Below, one piece after another: positions 1 to 8,871 of a stretch of 64,000 bases of DNA (positions within the stretch are counted from its first letter, which is position 1; every line of letters begins with the position of its first letter). The position numbers and the translations under genes were made by a program. The notes below the pieces were generated by a model that was not told where the DNA came from, ran no database searches, and worked only from the letters and a program-made list of their open reading frames with translations. Origin of the DNA: Desarmillaria ectypa (taxonomy: Eukaryota; Basidiomycota; Agaricomycetes; Agaricales; Physalacriaceae); assembly GCA_030407005.1 (NCBI GenBank), contig JAUDYN010000002.1, positions 744,001 to 808,000 of the forward strand, read 5' to 3'.

Positions 1-499
1 TCAACAACAACCACCTCCTCCTCCTTCAGACCTCATCAACAGTCAAGAAGAATATAAAATTGAAGAAGTTTGAGACTCATGCACTCATTGAGTACATTCC
101 AAATGAGGACAACCATCCAAAGAAGTCACAGACTATCTAGTTAAGTGGAAAGGATGGACAAGAGAACACAACTTGTGGGTCTGAGAATCAGAAATGACAA
201 ATGCAATGGAAGCGATTGAAGAATACAAGGCCAGCGTAAACTGCACCTTATACATTCCAAAAATCATAACCACAAATAAAGAAGTGGTCAAGATATTAGA
301 CCATGAATATTCTGATGACAGAGATGTTGCATACCTCACTCAATGAAAAGATGGATATCAAAAATGGATTATCAATCCAGATGAAAAAAACATGGAAAAA
401 CTTGATTGACCAGTACTGGATTGACCAAGTTCTATCACAACTTGACACCCCAGAAGAAGAGCCTTAGCAGTCAGGACAACTACTTTAACAAGGGGGTAA
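1..499 (+). mobile_element. Ty3/gypsy pol 3' end with degenerate chromodomain
   Basis: The plus strand carries the tail of a Ty3/gypsy polyprotein. The recognisable part is a chromodomain core around 130-235 (DYLVKWKGWTREHNLWV, an in-frame TGA at 182-184, then ESEMTNAMEAIEEYKAS). This type of chromodomain sits at the C-terminus of chromovirus integrases and steers insertion. The upstream part is frameshifted, so the copy is dead. A purine-rich tract (CAAGGGGGTAA, 489-499) lies directly before the LTR and fits a polypurine tract. The element starts left of the window. Confidence 0.75.
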
Positions 500-894
500 T
501 GTTATGATTTTTCTATTATCTTATCTGATTTTATCATATCTATGATACCATACATCTTATCTCAGTCAGTATTGATGCAGTCACTGATGACCACTCCATT
601 TCTTAATGATTCATACCCTAGTTTACTCTCATTTGCCCATGATCCATCCAACTTACACACCATTCTCTCATGGACAATACTGTTTCATCTATTAATAATG
701 CCATACTTTCAGTATATAAGTAGAGTAGACTTCACCATTGTACTCTACCTTTTGACTAAATTGCATCCATATACCTTCTATTACACAAAACCAAAGACCT
801 AGCCAAACTCTCTATTAATGGATGATTGTCTGAATGTGAGACAGCCCAGAGAGAAGCTTACATCCCAAGTCATGTATTAGACAAGGCCATAACA
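500..894 (+). repeat. Gypsy-type LTR, 3' LTR of the element to the left
   Basis: This 395-bp LTR begins TGTTATG at 500 and ends CATAACA at 894, a perfect 7-bp terminal inverted repeat. It follows a polypurine tract. A TATA-like stretch (AGTATATAAGTAG) lies near 711-723. Its sequence aligns over most of its length with the reverse complement of 4467-4830, including the GATTGTCTGAATG(T/C)GAGACAGCCC block, so both belong to one LTR family. Confidence 0.85.
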
Positions 895-3800
895 GGCAAT
901 AGGCAGTTGCACTCCAATCTCCAGGGATGTCAACACTGATTCCTACTTGGTAATCAACCATCAAAGCTGACATTCATTCTGTGTTGTTGGCATCAGGATC
1001 TGCTGATACCAGCAGCTCAACTGATACTTTCTCCTCTGAGTCAGGGGGCTTGCTACCATGTCCCTGGTTAGCACTTTCCTTGATGGAGCTAGGCTGAGGT
1101 CTTGCTGGGCTCAGCTGAACTTTCAGATCCTTCAGATGCCCCCTTTTTACTGCCTGGGCACTAGTGGCTTCCCTCTATTCTTTGGCTTGAGTTGCTTTTA
1201 GAACTTGAACTATCTTGGGAGGAGATAGGACTTGGCTTGATGCTTCTGAGGTTCTGCTACTATTGGTTCAGGTGGAGTACTTGCCTGTAGTACCAGGTGC
1301 AAATCTTATCAGCATTGTGGTCAGTTCTGCCATTAGGTTTCTCCTGATGAGACCTGATAGTGCATGGCCCTGATCCTGGCCTTGGTAGGCACTTGTTTCC
1401 CCCACCAACCCTGGCGAGGTTGTGGTACTTGTCCCCCTACTCATAGGGAGCATTGGGGCATTCGGACTTCTGGAAGGTCTGAGGACATTCCACCTACTTG
1501 CCTCAGTCCATGGTTTTACCCACATATCTGATGAGTCTACTTTAGTAGACTTGGTGGACTTCATGACAGTGCCAGCACCACCTGGCAAATCCTGCACCTC
1601 ATCAGAGGCTCAGGATTCACTATAGATTATGGTGTCAGTTTCTTTCAGGAGTGTAATATACCTGTTTGTGTTCAATTTTTTGGTGTTCTTTGGCTTTGGT
1701 GACTGTGACAAAGCTATATGTATTTTTGGAATATTGAAATATCTATGCATATAATAATCAGTCTGACCCATGGAAGCTGAGGACTCACCACTAGGAGACA
1801 TGGTTGAGCAAGAGGAATCGAACCCTTGTCGACCTAGTCTTTTGCCTTCTCAATCTTGATCATAGGCAGCACCACTTTGTTAGTGGGCCCTACTGACCTT
1901 ACATCCTTGAAGTCCTTTCTCCTAGAACAATCCTTTGCCATGTGACTCTTCTCATCACAGTGGAAACATCTTTCTTCTGCCTTTCATCAATTAATCTCCA
2001 TGGGCTTTCCCACCCCTCCATATGTTGTCCACTGACCAGTTCCAGCCTTCTGACTCACTCCCATGCTCCTGAAGCATATCCTTCCTGATTTTGCTCTTCT
2101 CCTATGTTAGCAGTTGGCTTTGGAACTGAGGAACTTGCTGCTGGGGTGCTATAGGGGATTGGGGTGGGAGTCCTTCTTCTGCCTGTTCTGGGGCATACCA
2201 GTGGTCTGGTCAAAGACCCATTTGCATTGGCACTCCTCATACATTCGTGAGATACACTCCTTCCATTCCAGATATGAATACAGAATGTTGATGCCCATGT
2301 TTGAGATGAAGGTCATATAGGAGCTTGGTACTCCTAGTTGGACCATCTTCACCATGGCACCATGCTTGTTTTCATCGGTCCATCAGCCTGCCAGTTTTGC
2401 TTCCTCTTCCAGCTTCTGAAAGTAATGGGAGGTGGGCTGCATCCTCATCCAGAGGTTGAACATCTATTTCTTGTGGACTTTCTCAATGGCAGAGTCTTGG
2501 AATTGACAAGAGACCAGGTCTATGAAGTCATCCCATGAGAGATAGCAAAAGTGGGTGGCAGTGCCATCATAAGAATCACCAACCCAAAATTCGGGTCTCT
2601 TATAGACCCACCAGTCCTTGGTAGCCCCTTCAAAGTGAGAGGTTATGAACAAGACCAGGTGTGATGGCACCTGAAAGTAATGCCAGAACACTTCAAAATA
2701 GGCAATGCAATTGCCCATGAAGCATTTGATATCATTGTGGTCCCCCTTGAATGGAAGAGAGGCTTTAACAAGGACCAGTTTGATGCCCAGATATGAGGTA
2801 TCATCAGGCACATTCTCAACAGAATTTGGGATAGGGTCAGGAGGACCTCTTCCAGGGGGTGGTCTTGAGATCAAAAATCAATCTGGCCTTGGACCTGGGT
2901 AGCTTCTTGGCAGCTCCATTGGTCTGCCCCTATTGGGTTCCTTCTCCTTGTTGTTCTCGCAAAGATATTCCACCATCAACTTCTGGGTGGCTTCTTCTTT
3001 CATGAGTTCTTGATGCATCTTCTGGATGTGTTACTCTTTCTCAGCCAGTGCAGTCCTTGTGTGCTGCCAAATTTCTTCTGCCATTTTCAGAATTGATGAT
3101 GGACCTGCAGGAGTAGAGTCTGTAGGTGTCATGTCAGCTTTGGCACTTTCTCCAGCACCTGTGAAGAGAAGGCTTCTTCTCTGGTAAGGGTTGAAGCCTT
3201 GTTGTTAGGCCTGACTAATAGACAGTGAGTTGGGCAAAGATCATGGTCTTATGACCAGGGTATTAGGAGGGTAGTCTGAAAAATCCATATATTAGGGCTG
3301 GAAGGATTCCAGCCTGCCATAGTGTCCATCAAAGTATCTACCCTTCTCAAATCTGGACATCAAGTCCATTCTCCTCTCTTCAGGCAAGCTCCAGTTGCCA
3401 TAATTGTCAAAGAGAGTGACTCAGCTCCTGTCATTCCTCTTCTGTCCTTGGGCATAGCCCTGGTACCAAATCACTGACAGTGGGGCAATAAAGCTCCCAG
3501 TTCCTGTTGGCATAGATCCAGGCTCAAATTGTGGCATTGGGGTTTGGACCCCATATTGGATCACCCTGGTTAAGAGTGAGCCACTCATTCATGTCAGAAT
3601 GATGCTCAGGCCAGGCCATTCTGGCTTCGACATCAGCTCGCCTGAGTTCCCAGGCAGCAGATGTGATAGGCCTGAGTATCTCTCAGTTGATAACAGTGAG
3701 GGCAGGCCAGTTTCAGTTTGTTCTATTGGGATTGAAGGGACTGTTGGGAGGGAGGGAGGGGTCTCAGACATGGCATTAGAGCTTCTATCAGAGTCCAAGG

Positions 3801-4466
3801 AGAGCTTGATGATTGGGAGCAAGGAGGACAAGTCAGTTTCTCCAATTTGCTATGAGCCTCATCCTCAGGCCCAGGGTCCATGTGGGTGCCTTCAATCCAT
3901 TCTGGAATCATCAGGGTGTAAGGCCCTAAGGTAGGGCCAGGTAGGGGTAGGGGAACAGGAATGGGTGGAAAGTGAATATGGGGGCAGGGGGTCATTGATC
4001 TCAGCCCATATGTCCTGTGCATATTCCTCAGCTGCTGTGAGAGTGGATCATTCCATCTGGTAGTTTGCAAGGATTGCCCTTGCAGTGATCTGATTGGTGT
4101 CCTCTGAGGAGGATGAAGAGGTTGAGGGGGCCCTGAAGCTGACCCAGGGACATGAGAGTGGAACCTCCTCTCTTGTTCCCAGTCAGATAGGGGATATCCT
4201 CCTAGGAAGGACATGATCTGGATGGCAGGGTGGGCAGGGTGAAGGTTGTGGGTGATGGGGTTGTCTTTCTTGGCAAAGGAGGGCTTGTGCTTCTTCTTCA
4301 TATATTAGTACAAGAAGAGTGGTAAACAGTATTAGGAGTGCAGTGCCCTCAATTGCAACACCAAGAGTGATGGTTTATTGATTGTTTTCAGTGTTCTCAT
4401 TGTTGGGCATAAATTTGCATCTTTATGGCTAGCATAGAAGATGCAGGAGGGATACCTTTCAACTAA
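895..4466 (-). mobile_element. Internal region of a minus-oriented, truncated Ty3/gypsy element
   Basis: The stretch between the LTR at 4467-4830 and the LTR at 500-894 reads on the minus strand as gag followed by a short, frame-broken piece downstream of the zinc knuckle. No reverse transcriptase, RNase H or integrase motif is visible, so most of pol is missing. The two flanking LTRs are in opposite orientation to one another, so this is not one intact element: a minus element has been truncated against the plus element at the left edge. The minus strand near 970-1090 still has codon-like runs (for example KPPDSEEKVSVELLVSADPD). Confidence 0.7.
1268..4301 (-). pseudogene. Degenerate retrotransposon gag with CCHC zinc knuckle
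   Basis: Gag is the capsid/nucleocapsid precursor that packages element RNA. Reading on the minus strand, a proline-rich N-terminal segment opens at 4301 (MKKKHKPSFAKKDNP) and is followed by broken reading frames. A retrotransposon-gag core lies at 2874-2464 (PFKGDHNDIKCFMGN, then HFEGATKDWWVYKRPEFW and YLSWDDFIDLVSCQF). A perfect CCHC zinc knuckle, CFHCDEKSHMAKDC, is at 1968-1927. Past it the frame breaks repeatedly. The order gag core then knuckle is typical of Ty3/gypsy gag. Multiple frameshifts and stops make this a pseudogene. Confidence 0.75.
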
Positions 4467-4830
4467 TGTTACAGCCCTATCTAACATGTGACTTGGGATG
4501 TAAGCTTTTCTCTGGGCTGTCTCGCATTCAGACAATCACCCATTAGTGAGAGTTTGGCTCAGTCTTTAGTGTGGTGTGGTAGAAGGTATATGAATGTAAT
4601 TTAGTCAAAAGGTAGAGTACAATAGTGAAAACTACTCTACTTATATACTGAAAGTACAACTTTATTAATAGATAAAACAGTATGGTCTATGAGAGAATGG
4701 TGTTGAAGTCAGATGGATCATAGACCAATGAGAGTAAATGAGGGTGTTAGTCAATAAGAATTGGGGTGGTTGTCAGTAAATGCATTGATTGCTGACTGAG
4801 ATAAGATAAGATAATGGAAAAATCATAATA
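4467..4830 (-). repeat. Gypsy-type LTR, 5' LTR of the minus element
   Basis: This 364-bp LTR is the reverse-complement relative of 500-894. On the plus strand it begins TGTTAC at 4467 and ends CATAATA at 4830, so its minus-strand 5' end reads TATTATG where the sister copy has TGTTATG. It lies immediately upstream, in element orientation, of the gag region. The terminal mutation and many substitutions indicate an old insertion. Confidence 0.8.
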
Positions 4831-4852
4831 TATATAAAAACAGATAGCTTCT

Positions 4853-4978
4853 AATAAAGTTGAAGTTTACTACTGCATATCAGAGGATAACTTTTCAGAC
4901 TTGTTTACCAAGCTACTGGCTAAACCTCTGCATGAGTATCTAAGTCAAAATATATTAGATGTGTACTCTCAAAACTGA
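4853..4978 (+). pseudogene. Ty1/copia pol C-terminal fragment
   Basis: An open stretch reads EDNFSDLFTKLLAKPLHEY and ends in TGA at 4976-4978. This is the usual end of copia polyproteins, where an (D/N)xADxFTK-L motif marks the RNase H C-terminus. The rest of the polyprotein is absent, since the gypsy LTR lies just 22 bp upstream. The simplest reading is that the gypsy element inserted into, or recombined with, the copia element. The stop is followed by a GAGGGGGAG polypurine tract and then the LTR. Confidence 0.8.
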
Positions 4979-4985
4979 GGGGGAG

Positions 4986-5453
4986 TGTTGAAAAAAGCAA
5001 TTCTGAGTATGTTATAGTTTTACCCATTTTTCTTTCTTTATCTTATCTTATCTAGATGCTGATCTTATTATATCTAATCTCAGTACCAATCACAGATCAT
5101 GGACTGGTCACCTCATTGTTATCAAGTAATAACCAGCCATTGTGCTACAACTCACAACAGTCACTTGACTATACTCTTGTATTCATTGTTTCACATATGG
5201 TTACCTTACTGTTACTCTATTATTAGGACAAGAACTTTAGTATATAAGTAGGATAGCTCTTGCTATATGTTCTCCAGCTTTGAGCTAAAGTTCAATCACA
5301 CTGAACTTTCTTGTCAACTCACTCCTCTCACCTAAGGCTAAACCCTTAGTCTCACATCTTTGTTGACAATGGTCTGAGACTCAGTGAGTGACTGTATGAA
5401 CACAATACAGCCTATTGTTTACTGTTATTGTCTGGCAGAATTCAGGTCTAACA
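4986..5453 (+). repeat. Copia 3' LTR
   Basis: This 468-bp LTR begins TGTTGA at 4986, directly after the polypurine tract of the copia pol fragment, and ends CTAACA at 5453. Ends in TG...CA are standard. A TATA-like ATATAAGTAGG lies near 5241-5251. No partner 5' LTR is in the window. Confidence 0.75.
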
Positions 5454-5639
5454 AAGCACTTGCAAGAATGCTCTTGAAGTTTTGGCATTAGTTAGTGGCA
5501 TAAAATTTGAAGCACAAAAGCAGATATATTTAGTAGTTTATAGTAAATTCTAGAAGTACACAAAATGTATTTAAGTAGAGCATCTCTCACTCAAGAGACT
5601 CAGTTAATTCTCATTTTCTACACTCATTCTCTACTGCTT

Positions 5640-5862
5640 ACAATAGGAATCCTGTCAGTGGTCAAGTGGCAGTGATAGATAAGATGTCAGAGACTGATTA
5701 GATGAGATGTTGATAAGATATGAGTGCCTAGATGTGAAATCAGATAAGATGGCAGATGAGATAAGTGCCTGGATAAGGTATGAGAGTGATTTAATAAGGA
5801 AGGAGCTCCTGATAAGATGAGATGTGGAGATTGTGGAGCAATAAGATGGAAAAATCATAACA
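5640..5862 (-). repeat. Diverged LTR-like fragment related to the gypsy LTR start
   Basis: Read on the minus strand, this begins TGTTATGATTTTTCC at 5862, the same start as the gypsy LTRs at 500 and 4830. It then carries repeated CTTATC-type motifs also common in those LTRs. Similarity fades after the first ~200 nt, so it is a related family or a decayed solo LTR. I could not place its other end. Confidence 0.5.
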
Positions 5863-6015
5863 GTAAGCACAAGAGGAGTAGAAAGTTGTAGTACATTCTA
5901 GCTTCTAGTGTGAAATAGTATAAATATGAGCTCTGTAGGAGCCATAGAATAACAAGTTTTTTATATCCAGCTTTACCAGCCTGGAGTCTACTGCACAATA
6001 CCTAGGATTTGAACA
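5863..6015 (+). repeat. 5'-truncated copy of the 217-bp LTR family
   Basis: This 153-nt stretch aligns with the 3' two-thirds of the solo LTR at 7710-7926. Shared blocks are TAGAAAGTTGTAGTACATTC, a TATA region (AGTATAAATATGAGCTC) and TTTACCAGCCTGGAGTCTAC. The end reads GGATTTGAACA where the solo LTR has GGATTCCAACA. It joins abruptly to the LTR-like fragment on its left, so its 5' part was lost. Confidence 0.75.
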
Positions 6016-6660
6016 CTTTCAATAGTAGTATAAATACTTGTATGTAGAGCAGGACACACTTGTGCATTCGCCTCCCAAGGGTTCCCTGGTGCTTGGTAAT
6101 TACCCCTTTGATCCAACAAATCCCTGAGTCAAATCCATATGTTTTTTGAGCCCAAATCTGCCTGACCAAATCTGCATCATAATATTGCATGTTTTTGCAT
6201 TCCTATTTAAGAGACAAATCCAGTACCAAATACTGAAACCAAATACTGATTCAAAACCTATCAGTTTTTGATGCTGGTTTTAGTGCCAGGGATTTATCCA
6301 CAGGGCCAAATTCTTTAAAGCATTTGACCCCCCTAAAATACTGATGCACCACAGCAGTTTTTGGGGACAGCAGATGGTGTCACCATTTCTGACAAGATGG
6401 TAGAACATAATCAGGTTATCCCATTAGTCCAATTTAGTGGAGAAGCAGAGAAACCTTTGGTCCAGCAATGTGATAGTCTTCTGTGGATTAGAACTTGTAT
6501 TTGAATGAAAAAATTAAGCATTGTGTCCACTACAGAGTGTGTACTGGAACCAGAGAAAGAGAACAAGGTGAACAGATAAATCAGCCCCCATCATAGCTTC
6601 TGCTCAAATTACCAGAGTTTCAGAGACCCTAAAACAATGGAGTTAGCTCCATAGTTGAGC
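6016..6660. other. Non-coding stretch, no recognisable gene
   Basis: I see no convincing reading frame here. A small tandem duplication (ACCAAATACTGA twice near 6223-6252) and AT-rich composition like the transposon zone suggest old repeat debris. It is the 3' flank of the chitosanase gene. Confidence 0.4.
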
Positions 6661-8159
6661 TTAAGCTAAAATCAAGTAATTCACATCTTTGCAAGACTTC
6701 TGGATGATGCATGTGTTGCTGATCTACAGTGAAAGGATCCAAACATCAGTGATACATCATAGAAATGAATTTATATTTACCTTGTCAAAGATGCAGCAGA
6801 CCTGCGAGCCAGAAGAGTCTGCATGGTGATATGAGATAGATGAGAGTACCATCCACCAAAACTTGAAGTGTGACATACCATCATCTGAATTGTATTCATC
6901 CTTGTCTCCATCATTACTGCTGCCTGAACCAAGAGCACTGGCTAGCAGCCACACCTGCTTGTCACCAAGAGCCTTCAAGGTGCCAATGTCTATAGTTTTC
7001 TTTTTGACACCAGAGGGTACCTGGGACAAGAAAATGATATTTAAGTGTATGGTCAGAGAACCAGCTTGGGAATAAAAAGAAACACAGCCCATACAGAGCA
7101 CATCCAATGGTGTGTCCTTCATGTGCATATCAGCCAGGGTATCCATAGAAGGCTCAACAATAGTAATACCTTTCCCTCCATTGAACCCGTCCTTGGGGAA
7201 GCACATCTGGGTGAGAAGAAGTGATCCCTCCCCAATCATTTCCAGGGTGTGGCCACTAAAGGAAAGGAAATCAAAGATGTTAGGGACATTTGATGTGGAA
7301 ATTAATAAGGCTTACTTGGAGTCACCAAAAATTGTGTAGTACATCTTGCCACTGCAGATAATTGCTCCGAGTGCATTTGGTTTGATATCCATGTGGGCCT
7401 TGATAAAGTGGTTTGGGAGGACATACCATGGTATGACTCTAGCATCGAGTGCACCAAAGTCAGTCTCTTTCTGACCATCATCATTTCCCTAGAGATCATC
7501 ATTAGTGTACAAGATCTTCACACAGCATGCAACATGGCACTGGACAGTTCCACTAAAAATGCATTCGCATCAGTGTAAAGCAGAGATACAAATTACACTG
7601 GCCACACTGGCATAAACTTCATCACAATCGACGTCCATGTCTGTAGTCGGTGTCAGTGAACATCCTATATGTAGACTGGCTTGAATTAACAATCTGCGAG
7701 GAAATGATATGTTGGGATTTTGCTGGAAAGTTCTAGAAGGAGCAATCTGGCATCATGCCGAGAGTCGATGAGTAAGCAAGAGAGTCGTAGAAAGTTGTAG
7801 TACATTCTAGATTCTAGTGCGAAGTAGTATAAATATGAGCTCTGTAGGAGCCATAGAATAACAATTCCCTTACATCTGGCTTTACCAGCCTGGAGTCTAC
7901 CCTGCGCAACACCCAGGATTCCAACATGATACACCGAAATATCCTGGAGTTTCAACCAGTCGGCTTGAATGTGAACATTCTTGGGAGCACCTTGAGAGGC
8001 GACATAGCTATCCACAATGGATTTTTCGGATTCGAGGCTAGCAGCGGCTGCCTTGTATATACCAGCCGCATCAATAGATGTGTCAGCAGAAAAGTCCACG
8101 GCTAAGCTGAAGGAGGTGAAAGTGGAGAGCAGTAAGAAGCAGACGCTGAGGAGCTTCAT
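6661..8159 (-). CDS. Secreted GH75 chitosanase with an in-frame solo-LTR insert (possibly non-functional)
   Basis: GH75 enzymes hydrolyse beta-1,4 bonds in chitosan outside the cell. The start at 8159 (MKLLSVCFLLLSTFTSF) gives a clear signal peptide. Family blocks follow on the minus strand: DISVYH/FLAD and MDVDCD; GNDDGQKETDFGALDA and NALGAIICSGKMYYTIFGDS (7497-7326); MIGEGSLLLTQMCFPKDG (near 7240); VPSGVKKKTIDIGTLKALGD (near 7020). The Asp in IFGDS and Glu in IGEGS fit the family's catalytic pair. At least five short introns are visible, e.g. 7641-7690. The exact exon border at 7500-7600 is unresolved and may be damaged. A Cys-containing tail ends at TAA, 6663-6661. The LTR at 7710-7926 sits between SVYH and FLAD and adds 74 codons without a stop, so the product, if made, is a chimera. 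Confidence 0.8.
7710..7926 (+). mobile_element. 217-bp solo LTR with 5-bp target-site duplication
   Basis: The element runs from TGTTGG (7710) to CCAACA (7921-7926), a perfect 6-bp terminal inverted repeat. It is flanked by identical TGATA pentamers at 7705-7709 and 7927-7931, the duplication left by LTR-retrotransposon integration. A TATA-like AGTATAAATATGAG near 7827-7840 shows the LTR promoter points along the plus strand, antisense to the host gene. No internal region remains, so it is a solo LTR. The short length would also suit a miniature (TRIM-like) element. A truncated relative is at 5863-6015. Confidence 0.92.
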
Positions 8160-8871
8160 CACTTCGCTGGGGATCCATGGTCGCAAAGGCGGAAGTTTTA
8201 TAGCCTGAGATAATCGAATAGTACTGAGTGCCTAGGAATCCAGAAAAATGATGCCTTCCCTTTGGTACGGTCTTCTCGCTAGAATTACTTCGCTGAGATG
8301 TAATACTGGCGAAAAGTGAGTCATATACCTTATTTTTTTGACGTGAGAAGCCCACCTTCAGCAGTCGGTCCAGGCGTAAAGGACAATATTATTATAATTC
8401 TTTTTTGAGAAACAATTGAAGCCGAGGTGAGGAAGGATCCACAAAGCACCGCCAAAGTTCGGACTGACCCACCGGAGAAGTAAAGGAAGTGGGTCGCGAC
8501 GTTCAAGAGATTTGAAGGCATTCGCCTCTCCGACGCCTTGATTATAAAGCTTGAAAGGGAGATAACTGGTTTGTGGAGAGACGCGCGGCAGGGCCTGTGA
8601 CGATATCCAACTGCATCACTCGCCGTAATACAAGTTTGAGGTAATAGATTAACGTGTATTAATGCTCGAAGGTCCAGATATATAAAGGCATTTAGTCTAT
8701 CGTTCGGAACATTGACTTCACCGTCAGGCGTAAATGTGGGTTCATATAGTGGACGAAGCCCAGCTTCAGATTTTGCTGAGCTCACCAGCGATGCAAGTTA
8801 CGATCTCTAACAGAATCAAGACAAAATTGTGCACCCACAATATATACCTAGCTAAGAACTCCACACTAGCA

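Noticed and set aside
1805..1850. tRNA-like T-arm on the minus strand (GGGTTCGATTCC)
   Set aside because: The bases resemble a T-arm, but no pairing acceptor stem, D-arm or anticodon arm lies at the right distance, and it is inside the decayed gag region.
8330..8785. 151-codon minus-strand frame
   Set aside because: No family signal. It lies in the gap between the chitosanase start and the glucosyltransferase end, and may be chance or old UTR.
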